Source: Larix sibirica
Lineage: Eukaryota > Streptophyta > Pinopsida > Pinales > Pinaceae
DNA length: 20,928 nucleotides
Assembly: GCA_004151065.3 (NCBI GenBank)
Contig: NWUY0300057186.1
Span: 1-20,928 of the forward strand
Reading direction: 5' to 3'
Below are positions 10,317 to 20,490 of the stretch, piece by piece; the stretch's first letter is position 1, and the number at the start of each line of letters is the position of its first letter. The notes beneath the pieces were generated by a model. It saw only the letters and a program-made list of their open reading frames with translations, was not told the origin of the DNA and ran no database searches. A program made the position numbers and the translations under genes.

Positions 10317-10544
10317 TTAAAAGGATAAATTGATCTTGCTTAGCCACACATGTGCTCATATTACTGGAAAGCCAAAGAAACATAATAACAAGCATTCACA
10401 TAAGAAAGAACATACGAGATTTGCCCTGGAAACCTAAATATTGAGAAAACCATCACCAACATATATATCTATTCCCCTTGTCCCCACTAAAATAGACACA
10501 CTTCAACTAATGCTATGCACTTTCAATTGCCAATTTGCATTATG

Positions 10545-12505
10545 TGCCCCTTATTGCGTTTAGGTCAAGGTCACATGGTGAATTTGGTCTGGGGGCATAA
10601 AAACCAAATCGAGCAACAAATTTGAGTGTTGTAAGCTCTTGAAAGTGTGTTTGGGCAATGTTGACATCAACATGCTATCCACACACTCTTGAATTAGAGA
10701 TTTCAATAATTGACCCTTTAATTCAAGAATTACATCCCTTATTGAGAAAAACCCTAGTTTCCAAAATCATCAAATAAAACAAGATTTGAACCATGGACCC
10801 ATGGGAGAGAGATTTCCCTAGCTACTATATAATGTCATGAGTCCAGTGGAATCAAATGTTCATCAATCCAATCCTTGGATGTGATTTCAAGGCAAGTTGC
10901 CACTTGCTTCCTAAATTTATTTAGAGACACATGGTGGATATGGTGTATGGGGCATAAAAACCAATTCAAGAAGAAAAATTGAGTGTCATAAGTTCTTGCA
11001 AGTGGGATTAGGAAATACGAACATGAGTATGATGTCCCATGCTTCCTAACCAGAGTTCTCAATAATTGACCCTTTAATGCAAAAATTGCACTACATGTTA
11101 CTGAGAAAATCCCTAGCTCCAAAAATCATCAAATAAAAGATCCATTTTCATGAGACTAAAGAATCAATGGATCGTAAATCTAATTCTCAGTTGTCATTTT
11201 ATGGAGAGCTGCAACTTGATTCTTGATGCCATTTAGGGACAAATGGTGAATTTGATCTGGGGGCATAAAAAACAAACCAAGTAGTAGAATTGTGTGTCAT
11301 AAACACCTGCAAGTGTGCTTGGGAAATGATAACATGGGCATGCTACCCACACGCTCCCAAAATAGATTTTTAAAGAATTATCCCTTTAATGCAATAATTC
11401 CACTACATGTCACTGAGCAAAACCATAGTTTTGAATATCATAGAATAAAACAAGCTCTGGGCCATGGATTCATGGGAGATGGATCCCCCTATTTGTAATT
11501 TAATTTGTCACAAGTCTAATGGAATCAACATTTGATCAGTACAAGTCCCATTTGTCATTATATGGTTATTTTCAACTCACATCTTGAAGTCATTCATGTA
11601 CACATGAAAAATTTGGTCCGAGGAAATAAAAACAAATTTAGTAGCAAATTTGAGTGTCATAAGTTTCTGCAAGTGGGTTTGGGAAATACCAACATGAGCA
11701 CATTGTCCACACACTCCCAAACCATAGTTTTCAATAAATGACCCTTAATGCAAAAATTGCATTGCATGTTACTAAGCAAACCCCTATTTTTGGAAATTAT
11801 TGTACTAACCATGGACTCAGAAGAAATGGGCTGCACTATCACAAGTCCAATGAAATTTACAATGGGCCTCAATTTGAGTTTCAGTTGTCATTTTATGGCG
11901 AGTTACAACTTAATTCTTGAAGTAATTTAGGGACATGTTGAATTTGGTTTGGGAGCATAAAACCAAATCAAGAAGCATAATTGAGTGTTATAAGATCCTA
12001 CAATTGTTTTTGGGAAATTCCAACATGTGTATGTTGTCCACATGCTCTCAAACTAGAGTTTTCAAGAACATAGACTTTAACGCAAAAATTGCACTACATC
12101 TTATTGAGAAAAACCCCACTTCTATAAATTGTCAAATAAAACAAGCTCTTGACCATGGAATCATAGGAGAGGCATTCCCTTAATTGTAATATGATGTTAA
12201 TGGTCAAACATAATTGATGGTTTGCCAATCTAATCTCGGTTATGATTTTATGGAAAGTTGCAACTCACTTCTTAAAGCCATCTAAGGACACATAGTGAAT
12301 TTGGTATGGTCACATAAAAAAAAAAACTAAGAGGAATACTTGAGTGTTGTAAGCTCCTACAAGTGTGTGTTTGAGCAAGGCCAACATGTGTATTATATCC
12401 ACATGCTCTTGAACTAGTTTTCAAGAATTTATCCTTTAATGAAAAAATTGCATTGTATGTTACTAGAATTGTAAACCCTAGAGAATAACATGATGTTGAA
12501 CACAA
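10545..12505. repeat. Diverged tandem array, six units of about 312-361 bp
   Basis: A conserved word, ACATGGTGAATTTGG and variants, followed by GGGGCATAAAAACCAA, recurs at 10573, 10929, 11241, 11602, 11933 and 12290, giving spacings of 356, 312, 361, 331 and 357 bp. Within each unit the same landmarks follow in order: GAGTGTNNTAAG, CAAGTGTG, CCACACGCTC-like, TTTAATGCAAAAATTGCA, ACTGAGAAAA and, in most copies, CATCAAATAAAA and ACCATGGA. Units 2 and 4 are shorter because of internal deletions in the second half. The sixth is partial, fading near 12505, and the left edge is soft around 10545-10560. No enzyme domain is encoded; the short ORFs in the array (such as 11292-11498, 11935-12183 plus and 10835-11122 minus) are repeat-derived. 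The array may be a minisatellite-like amplification of an old transposon piece. Confidence 0.93.
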
Positions 12506-13440
12506 TAAATTGCTCCTCTCCCTCGACCTATCCAAAAAAAAAATATCATTACTCCGAAATGCAATAATGTATAATCAATTTTGAGGCAGTTGCTCAATCA
12601 AGACCTATTCTAGTGAGGACCTTCTTATAAGCCAATGGGAAGGGCATTTTTTCCATTGTGTATTTTTCTTTTTCTTTTTAGAGATAGACATTAGCTAACG
12701 TTTTGATTGCTAAAGATACATAAGAATTTCTCTCTTTTTCTATCACACCCTGTAACTTCTTAATCACTTGGTGATTGGCCTGAGAGCTCAAACATAATGA
12801 CCATGTTGTTGCCCCTCCTCTCTATTTTCAAATGTGGACTAGTATGCTAGAATCACCTCTCTTGATCTTAACTTTCTTGAGCAGGACCTCTCTTCTGATC
12901 TATATTCCCAGGAAGATAAAGTGGAAGGAGGTATAACTGTGGACAGCTGCACTGGCGATGTGGAACATGTCCACATCTATGGCTGGTGATCTTTTCTTCC
13001 CCATTATAAAATTGAAAAGAACCAAGAAGCCAAAATGTACAACTCTTTTTCACTCATGTAGTGTCTTCAATTGTAATAATATTCCCATAATGCTTTATCA
13101 TGCTAGTTACCTACAGGATTACCAAAAACATTATGGGTTCCCTTATTATACAAAATTTTCAAACATTGGCGGAGGGAAAGAAAACTGAGGTACTAACTAG
13201 AATAGGTTCCATTAGAAAGATTATGTAACAAAAAGAATCGCACTTTGTGAATTTCATTATCACCAAATGACAAAGGGAGATCTAAACGAGTCATGTTTTT
13301 ATTATTTTAATAACACTATAAGAAATGATTCAGTAAGAAATTCAACTATTTTCAAATTAGGGAAAAATCAAAGAGGCATAGAAGGAACTAGGAGAGAAAG
13401 AATGGAACCAAGAAATGATTTGACCAAAGTAAGAGTGTAA
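12506..13440. other. Unassigned stretch after the tandem array
   Basis: There are short ORFs at 12868-13053 (minus) and 12958-13188 (plus), which overlap each other on opposite strands, so at most one could be real. The plus strand near 12870-12990 also reads as an acidic stretch (EQDLSSDLYSQEDKVEGG) ending at a TGA, which could be an old exon, but no family or splice pair is recognised. Confidence 0.35.
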
Positions 13441-13930
13441 TTGGTAATCTTATAGATTTATATCAACTAAAACAAAAGCTTCTTTCTTTATGCAGTGAAT
13501 AAACAATCACAACATAAACCTATAACCATGTATCTGAAACTATTAACCATGTATCTTAGTATCTTAAACTAGAACCTTTAACCATGTATCTAAAACCTCA
13601 TTATACTTTTAATACTGATATTATAATATCGAGTATCTTAAACCTTACAACTCTTTGATTATGTGATTCTTATGCTTCAAATGTAAGCAAAAGTGGGACC
13701 TTATGCTTTTGCTTCTAATTTAATCAACCGATGCCTCTATCAAATGTAATCAAAACCAGGACCTTTCTCTCTTTATGCAAGTAACTTATCTTACCTTTCT
13801 TTATGTACCTTACCTTTCTTTATGAAAGAAACTTATTAAACCATTCATTATACACAGTTAATTCATTATATACATAGTATTCCTATTCATTAGAAACTAG
13901 ACACCTCCTATTCATTAGAGACATTGTATT
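13441..13930. repeat. AT-rich patch with short imperfect direct repeats
   Basis: TAACCATGTATCT occurs at 13523, 13544 and 13579. CTTACCTTTCTTTATG occurs at 13790 and 13809 (19-bp period). ATTCATTA-type words recur at 13840-13930. These look like products of replication slippage in low-complexity DNA. No gene is present. Confidence 0.75.
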
Positions 13931-14312
13931 CATATCCAGGAGTAGTCTGAGTTCAAATGCTTTTCATGTATGACTTTACAGCTTGAGTGTTTTGAGATGG
14001 TTCTCTTGCCCTAGTAAAAACAAGTCAATGTTATTCTTGAACAATGACTCTGTCTTTGTGCTTGCTCTCACTAAATACTTGTTTCTTTAGCTAATAGAAA
14101 ACAAACACTAAAGACAAGGACTTGCTGCTATATTGTAGCTTCTCTTGTGTTATCATAGCCAAGGACTAGTTAAAAATGATGGAAATCTTGGACAAAATCT
14201 AAGAGCTTTTAAACTAAAGCTAAGAGTCACATTATAAACAACTTGGAAAAATGGTGAGATATCATAGACATCTTGGACATAGGCTTGTGTCGTAATTACA
14301 ATCTATATGTAT

Positions 14313-14503
14313 GCTTATAATTTTAAGTACCATATGGTTATGCTTTGTGTCATGTTTATAACTTTAACGACCATATGGTTATGCTACCTATAGGGTACAT
14401 TCTATGTTCAAAATCATTACAAAATATAATGTTAAAGTCTAATATAATTGATAAAAGCACAAGGGGTCAATTACCTTACCTATAGGGTACACCAAGGGGT
14501 CAA
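14313..14503. repeat. Short direct repeats (41-bp period) with repeated flanking words
   Basis: ACCATATGGTTATGCT occurs at 14329-14344 and 14370-14385, each preceded by a related TTATAA.TTTAA segment. ACCTATAGGGTAC follows at 14386-14398 and again at 14478-14490, and AAGGGGTCAA flanks the latter on both sides (14461 and 14494). No coding frame is present. Confidence 0.88.
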
Positions 14504-14603
14504 CACATGAAGGTTGCATGTTTATCAGGACTGGAAAGGTATCAACAACATAACTCTCTTATAAGTGCTTGAGGGGGGACAATAATGTTTCAAATATTTT
14601 TAA

Positions 14604-14990
14604 GCCCAAGGGTTAGCAAGCAATCGATTAAACCATCCACATATGGCATGTTTTAATGGGTAGGTCAAATTCATAGGTTCAAATTTGTTTGAGTTCCTCG
14701 AGGTTAACATATATTATAATGGTTGGTGGTGGAGCCACCCTTCATCAAGATATTTCATGGAAGAGGGAAAGATATTGCGAGATTTTCCTTTGCATTTGGT
14801 CTCAAGGGTTGGCCCAATCAATTGAACCATCCACCCAAATCATGCCATCAATGGAGAGGCTATTCATAAGTTCAAATATAGTCAAGTACCTTAGGGTTAC
14901 CAATGGTTATTATGGCTAGCAGTGGAGACGTCTTACATTCATATATTCCAAGGAAAAGTTGGAGACCTTGTGAAGTGTTCCTTTAAAAAT
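14604..14990. repeat. Diverged 196-bp tandem duplication
   Basis: Copy 1 (about 14604-14796) and copy 2 (about 14800-14990) share landmarks in the same order: CAAGGGTTNGC (14607 and 14803), AACCATCCAC, a GGTNNNAATTCATANGTTCAAAT-like part, AGGTTAAC versus GGGTTACC, TATAATGGTTGG versus TATTATGGCTAG, GTGGAG, and a CATGGAAG/CAAGGAAA segment. Divergence is substantial, so the duplication is old. The 76-codon ORF at 14689-14919 spans the junction and has no motif, so I treat it as fortuitous. Confidence 0.85.
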
Positions 14991-15410
14991 AGTATTTGTA
15001 ACTATTAATAATAACTTCAATTATGGAAACAATTGAGTCCACCCACAAATTTCAATAAATATAAATTTAAATTGTAGGCCAAAAAATCTAATTGCTACTT
15101 CAATTCAATAACATAATACTTTTTCTATGGACATTGGGAAGGATGGGATTTGATTGAAACAACAAAGTTAGAGGCTTGATAAGGGGGATTTTTTTAGGGG
15201 GGATGGGGGGATTCTCAATTCATTTTAGGATTGAAAATAAATTATGTATATGGATTGAAAAATATGTATATAGAAAAAACATGTTAGAAAATATTATGTT
15301 TTTTTAATTGTGTTATCGACAAGTGCTTTTATAATGTTTAAGTGATTTTCTAAACAATTTGTATCATTTAAGTTTACTAAAAAAAGAAGGAAAATAATAG
15401 AAATAATAAA

Positions 15411-15531
15411 TCTCTCTCTCTCACACACACACACACACTATGTGTGATAAATCCATCTCAACCCTGGATTTACTAAGTCTAGTTGAAGAATAAAATCTCT
15501 CAACCCTGGATTTACTAAGTGTGTGTGTGTT
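15411..15531. repeat. Compound microsatellite (TC)6(CA)8...(GT)6 with 22-bp duplication
   Basis: (TC)6 at 15411-15422 runs directly into a CA tract at 15422-15438. A 22-bp sequence beginning CTCAACCCTGGATTTACTAA follows at 15457-15478 and again at 15499-15520. A GT tract occupies 15519-15530, at the very end of the second copy. The CA and GT tracts are complementary and could pair across the 80-bp interval. The 67-codon minus ORF at 15421-15624 is made largely of this repeat. Confidence 0.95.
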
Positions 15532-15668
15532 AACAGGAACATATAGATTATATGGTTTAAAAAAGAAGGGTTGTGGCCTGACCATCCGACCAACTAATAC
15601 AAAATGATTGAAAGATAGGTCCAAATAACCTCCAAAATTTTCATCTTACTAACTAGAGAGCTATCTGT

Positions 15669-15983
15669 CTATTGAATATTCAAAATTTTCATATTATTGT
15701 CTACTATATGGAATGTGTAATGCCTCATAAACTTCCCCATAATTAATACTAATTTACAAAACTTAGACAAAACTAGGAGAATTAAGTTGCAACCCCCGTT
15801 GGGAAATTCCTGACAGTTTGCTTTTGGAATTGTTAATGGAAATTGCATGCTATAGCTCATGCTGAAACTATGTTTATAAAGCCTATAGCCATATAATTTA
15901 TGTTGGGTCTGCTCCATGCTACCAAATTGCTTTCCCCAGTTCCCATGCTGGTTCATTTCGTTGAGAATAACAATTGTAGCCAC
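15669..15983 (-). pseudogene. 104-codon reading frame, unknown; possible part of a decayed gene
   Basis: This is the longest frame in this part of the minus strand. It begins MATIVILNEMNQHGNWGKQF; the frame is open a little further upstream, with RYVENLKKLNN just before the ATG. It has a central Cys/Gly/Pro-containing part (KANCQEFPNGG) and a hydrophobic stretch after it. No family is recognised. It is the last of three minus-strand frames between 16831 and 15669 that have ordinary protein-like composition, so an old multi-exon gene is possible. Equally, it may be chance in AT-rich DNA. Confidence 0.25.
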
Positions 15984-16187
15984 GTTGTTTAGCTTTTTGA
16001 GATTCTCAACATACCTATGTTTGAAGTACAGGGGTCTGAAAGGAGGTATATATTTTTTCTCCTAAGATAAATCAAAACCATATAGGGATTATTTTTCCTT
16101 ATTGCACAGGGAAGAAGGATCTAGCACCGGAGAAGAAGTCGTGCATAAGAAGGTAGGAACATGGTAGATTTCCGTTGAGGCATAGAA

Positions 16188-16400
16188 TTATAGTTCAAGA
16201 AGAGGCTTTACATTAGGGTAAACCATAACTTTCAAGTGCAATTGCTCCAAGGTTCTGGAAGTTGGGTGAACAAAGACTACAAGACTAAATTTCACAGTGT
16301 GAGGGCCTTTAGCATAAATCAAATTAGTCATGGCTCTAAGATGTAAGAAATTCAAGGTCGGCCAAAGGAGACTAGGGTAGGATTCAAACCACCGATCCAA
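16188..16400 (-). pseudogene. Possible leucine-rich-repeat-like fragment
   Basis: A 70-codon frame contains PTLNFLHLRAMTNLIYAKG and, about 30 residues later, TLEQLHLKVMVYPNVKPLL. The spacing LxFLHLxxMxNL and LEQLHLKVM resembles the xLxxLxLxx pattern of plant LRR proteins such as NB-LRR or F-box/LRR types. With only two such units and no NB-ARC or F-box motif, this is a suggestion only. Plants commonly carry truncated LRR genes among transposons. Confidence 0.3.
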
Positions 16401-16609
16401 GCTAAGAGAGCAGAGTCAAGAATTCTAGGAGGAAACTTATTAAATGGGACTAGCCATCCAAAGGATTTCAATAACAACTAGATAATAAAGAGAAACAAAT
16501 GACTATAACAGGGGATAAGAGCAATTGAACCCGAACCTGAATCCATTCTTTTTTTGTTAATTGCACTCCTGTGGTTATTTCATTAACACTTTAGCAAAGA
16601 TCTTGCTTG

Positions 16610-16831
16610 TTATAGTTCTTCAAAATATGGGTGGAGACCATTAGAAAAACTACAAAGGTAGTATAATGAATTTGAAGGTAGCCAGGGATCGAAAGAATTA
16701 ATAACCTGAGCGATCATGACCTGAACATTGATATAATTATGGTGAGTGCGAAGGAGATTGTAAGTACCAGGGGGCATGCGAGAGAAGTCACTCTTATTTG
16801 CTTTGTGAGGAGGATGACATGATTCCATCAT
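16610..16831 (-). pseudogene. 73-codon reading frame, possible 5' exon of a decayed gene
   Basis: This starts at an ATG just after a T11 run on the minus strand (A11 at 16833-16843 on plus). Residues include HPPHKANKSDFSRMPPGTYN and then VQVMIAQVINSFDPWLPS. Two CAG|GT words within it could serve as splice donors. It is unassigned. It precedes, on the same strand, the LRR-like frame at 16400-16188. Confidence 0.25.
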
Positions 16832-16869
16832 TAAAAAAAAAAAGGTGAATGGGAGAAGAGGCTAGAACT

Positions 16870-17280
16870 TTAGGGGATTGTTAAATGACTTTCATGCCCC
16901 CCATTTTCAATTAATTTCCCTTGTCTTAGGAAGCTCCCTTTTTTGGCTAGGTTATATATTGCACTATTCAGATCTCTAAGAACATGGAAGCATAGGATTT
17001 GGTGGAATGATTGAACTAGGAGTTGAATTCGCCTCATGATTCTTTGTAGATACATTTTTCTCCGAGTGATTTTTTGTTGAAGGTATCTTAAAATGGTCAT
17101 AGAGTCTCCTATGACTGTAACAGGACATATCCCTTTCTTGCTAGTTGATTGAAGCCCTTTTCATAAAGCTTGAATCTCTGCTTGATTATTTGTGGCTATC
17201 CCCATGCCCCAAGAAAACATATATTTTATTTGTCCCTCAAGGTCATATAACACCCCTCCCACACATACCACCCCTTTCTT
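16870..17280 (-). pseudogene. Second LINE-derived RNase H domain fragment, inactivated
   Basis: From 17280 the minus strand reads GVVCVGGVLYDLEGQI, then FSWGMGIATNNQAEIQAL, an in-frame TGA at 17161-17163, KGLQ, and VIGDSMTILRYLQQK. The 76-codon open stretch 17100-16870 then gives FHQILCFHVLRDLNSAIYN and LAKKGSFLRQGKL, ending SHLTIP. This is the RNase H domain that plant LINEs and RT-like proteins carry at the C-terminus, with the second and third catalytic acids visible (NNQAE and GDS). The fourth, normally Asp before NLA, is Tyr (TAT, plus-strand positions 16954-16956). Sequence upstream of 17280 no longer matches, so it is truncated. It differs clearly from the RNase H of the first LINE, so it comes from another lineage. 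Confidence 0.87.
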
Positions 17281-17778
17281 TAATATTGCTATTATAAAAT
17301 ATATTTATATCTCAAAAATATTTAATTTTTCTTTACTTTTAATAAATTTGAAGTTAAAATAAATCTACATTAATTCCTCAATATTTAAAAAATATAATTA
17401 TTCCCATGTATTCTCATTAGCATAAATAATTAAATGGGAACTGGGAATTGAACCATCACATCTATTACAATCTTTTTGTAAAAAATTATGAAAGTTAAGA
17501 ACCTAATTAATGATTAATTGAATCTTAATTGGGATGGTTTATATTTGGATTCCTCTCTCACTAGTCGTTAATACTATTTTGATTTTACATTTATTTTGGA
17601 AAATGTTTTGTATTTGCTGGCATTTTCCTCTATATTTGATGTTTATCTTCAATCATGTGATTACCAAATGTATCTGTGAGTTAAATTTTATTTTTTACAT
17701 ATTTGCCTGAATATTTAATATTTTCACAAATATAAATAGGAGTTGTCTAACTATTAGATAATTTTTAATTTTTAATGA
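17281..17778. other. AT-rich stretch, no gene
   Basis: This is strongly AT-rich with stops in every frame. A minus-strand word near 17440-17455 resembles a tRNA T-arm (GGTTCAATTCCC), but no acceptor or anticodon stem fits around it, so no tRNA is called. Confidence 0.55.
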
Positions 17779-17816
17779 TTTTTTTTTTTTTAAATCTGAC
17801 AATTCAAAAAAAAAAA
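17779..17816. repeat. T13...A11 inverted homopolymers (potential hairpin)
   Basis: A run of 13 T (17779-17791) is followed after 14 bases by a run of 11 A (17806-17816). The two can pair into a stem of about 11 A-T pairs. It could be two retroposon tails meeting head to head, or simple slippage. No terminator role is implied in plant nuclear DNA. Confidence 0.9.
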
Positions 17817-18940
17817 TTTCATTTCTTAGAATCCACTTTCCATTGTAAGAATGGATTCATTGCCNAGTACTTGTAGAGGAATAAGTACCTGTTACAAATC
17901 CCCTTGCAGTGCAACGAATTGAAGATAAAAGGAAGAACCATTGCCATTTTTGGCGCAACCCAACAACAACGCTTCCAAACATATTATTCCACCCCGGAAA
18001 CGATGTCTGCAAAATGAATACAAAATAATTTTCCTGGAAACACTGTCACTTATTAACTAAGCAAATACATTCATGGTTTATCCTAGAGTATATCTGTTAT
18101 TTTGCACAATATTACAAAATAACATAATAAAATTCTAAGTGGTTAAAGATATTATGATACGTGTTGTCATAATTTTTCCCCATAGCTTCATGCTCGACAT
18201 GTAATCAATAACACTTTTAACATTTGTTAAAAAAAAAAAATATTAGCAAATCCAACATATTTCGAAGAGCAGACAATTCTGAGGTAAATTATTGTTTACT
18301 TTTAAAGATTCGCATGGTCAACTTGGCTTGGATTCTGAGATATTCGAATTGGATGGGCTACTCAGCTTTGTTACTTGGCTCGGTTACTTGAATCCTGATT
18401 CTATAAAACAGCTTCATTCGCTATTTAGTCTAATAAATTCTCATGTTTAGCAGGTCCAAGGCATCATTACCTACAGGAAACACAAAAAGTTTTATTATTA
18501 ATGAACTAGAACAGTTCAGGAAGTTTCTCTATAATACCTGGGATGCCTTCATTACCAGTTTGGCATTCCCAGGAGGTTTCCACAGGGAGGCACATTGACG
18601 GGAAGGATGGTTACTCAGACACCCTCATTCCGGTAAATGTACGAGATTCGATACAGGAGAGGGAAGTACTTGTAAGGGAATACTTGTATTTTTCGCATTG
18701 TTGAGAAACCCCTTGTCATAGTCTCCAGCATAGCCAGTTTGTCAGTGCCAATAGCCGACCATCTGCAAGGGGATTAATCATGGAGAATAACCAAATTGTC
18801 CCCCTTTATTATTTCATATTCCATAGAGATAGAGTTGGGAGGGGAGGTTAAGTGTTGGATCACTCTACCCTTCTTGTAGAAAGGAGGAAACTTAAAAGCA
18901 AACCCATGGGAAATGTATTGCACTGTTTTCAAGTCCAACG
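17817..18940. other. Unassigned stretch with one ambiguous base
   Basis: The single N of the window is at 17865. On the minus strand near 17950-17890 there is a short ATG frame (MAMVLPFIFNSLHCKG) ending at a possible splice donor, and 18540-18840 is less AT-rich than its surroundings, but no family or exon pair can be supported. The minus ORF at 18774-18971 has no recognised motif. An A12 run lies at 18229-18240. Confidence 0.4.
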
Positions 18941-19020
18941 TCAATGCCAAAGGCTTAACCAAATACACCACATGTTCCTCAATGCCAAAGGCTTAACCAA
19001 TGCCAAGCCAAGCCAAGCCA
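18941..19020. repeat. 21-bp exact direct repeat followed by CCAAG pentamer run
   Basis: A 21-bp word beginning TCAATGCCAAAGGCTTAACC is at 18941-18961 and again, identical, at 18979-18999 (38-bp period). A run of CCAAG pentamers follows at 19003-19020. The ORF 18852-19100 passes through but has no motif. Confidence 0.93.
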
Positions 19021-19336
19021 CCATAGTTTTCAATCCCAAGACCAAATCCCACCAAGTTGGAGTTTACCGGGATTCGAAGCCTGTAAAACGTGTTTGTTAA
19101 GAAAAAAAATAAAAAAAATTTAAAATAACAGGAAAATCAAGAGCAAGTTGGATCTATCCTATTCTTTCCTATTTCAATCATGTTAATCTTGTTTATTACC
19201 CATTTGGATTCTAGCGAACTGACAAACCGATTCCAGTTCATAGTGAAAGTAAATCGATAGGGGAATCGTGAATGGAGATACCCTAGTATTGAGCCTTTAA
19301 GGTAGATGATTTGGTAAAGGATATTATACATACACA

Positions 19337-19341
<5 letters not shown>
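19021..19341. other. Unassigned, no gene
   Basis: There is an A-rich tract near 19100-19125 and a motif-free 66-codon minus ORF at 19137-19337. Nothing else is recognised. Confidence 0.5.

Positions 19342-19368
<27 letters not shown>
19342..19368. repeat. (TG)13 microsatellite
   Basis: This is a perfect TG run of 27 bases, directly preceded by ACATACACAATATA, which can pair with part of it. It is an ordinary plant microsatellite. Confidence 0.98.
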
Positions 19369-20490
19369 ATTGAATTATAGTTTTAAAGGACTTGGGCCCG
19401 GGCCAAGCCCAAATTCTCAAGTTAAATGCAAGCTACCGTTGAACCCAATACCAAATCCATATATGTGTTCATAGAAGTATGAATGAAATCCCAGAGTCAT
19501 TTGTTCTTTTTTAGGGAGAGATGGGAAGTTGATTAGGGATTTAGTGATTCATTGGTTTGGTATTATTTCTAAGAATTGGATGAAGTAAGTTGGGTATGGA
19601 TTCTACCTGCATCTATCAAAGTTTTTCCCCTTGCATGCAAATTTAAACGATTTATAATTTAGTTATTAGTCATTCATGAAGCCCTTATTCACCCATGCTA
19701 GTTAGGTCTCGGTGATGTATCCTTTGATTCGCATTCGGGAAGGTAATATTGATGTATCACTGTTACTCTCCGATGACCAGGCAATTAAAAAGGAAGCTTT
19801 GGTCCCAAGCACTTCCTTAATCACAATCCTTAGACATAGCTCGGTTGTTATCCGTGGTACTACCTGGAAGGCACACAACATACTAAGATACGAAGCATAA
19901 TTTTAGACCTTTCTTGACTTGAAATCCAAGCCAAAGCACACTTAGGGAAACAAGAGTAATACATTTATGAAACACAAAAGCACTAGATACTAGAGCTGGT
20001 TGATAGAGCAGAGAGGACAAGGCTATATATTATATTTCCTAACTAATGATTGCTTCGGAGCAATGGGAAGAGGAAAACAAAGAAAATATTTCATTGGAAA
20101 AGAATGGAAATCCCCCACAAATCCCTAGGCCAGGAGATCGTAGGAAAAGTATGGAAGCACCCCGGCCAAAAACAGATCATCCTTGGTCCTCAATTTGTTT
20201 CACTAGGTCGCCCTATAGATAGAAGAATAAGATTGATATGTAAGGCTATATTATTTAGTTATTTATTTTTAATAGGAATTAGAAATAAAGGAATAGAGGT
20301 TGGTACCGCATCGGACAAGTAACAAAGATGAATCCCTTGAGAGGGGAGGTTTCCATCGTTGAGTTAATTCTTTCATTTCCTAATTGAGGGTGTGAACCAC
20401 CGGCATCATCTCCCAAATCCACGTTTAGGTCATCCTCTTGTTCTTTAAGTATGTTAAAAACCCTTACAAGCGGTTAATATTCTATGCACA
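19369..20490. other. Unassigned stretch, doubtful ORFs only
   Basis: A GC-rich word with the palindrome GGCCCGGGCC occurs near 19397. The plus ORFs 19712-19900 (62 codons) and 20050-20322 (90 codons) have mixed composition, the second being strongly basic at its start (KRKTKKIFHWKRM), but no motif is recognised and other frames through 20050-20220 are equally open. No RNA gene is seen. Confidence 0.4.

Noticed and set aside
10835-12535. Several 60-95 codon ORFs on both strands inside the tandem array
   Set aside because: They arise from the repeat units themselves, exist on both strands, and are interrupted in other copies of the same unit.
16833-16843. A11 run as poly(A) tail of the RNase H LINE fragment
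   Set aside because: It is on the wrong strand: a minus-strand element should end in T on the plus strand, but this is A on plus.
17435-17460. tRNA T-arm-like word on the minus strand
   Set aside because: No acceptor, D or anticodon stem can be placed at the right distances.
19700-20330. Possible organelle-derived insert, suggested by a change in composition
   Set aside because: No plastid or mitochondrial gene or tRNA could be recognised in any frame, so there is no support.
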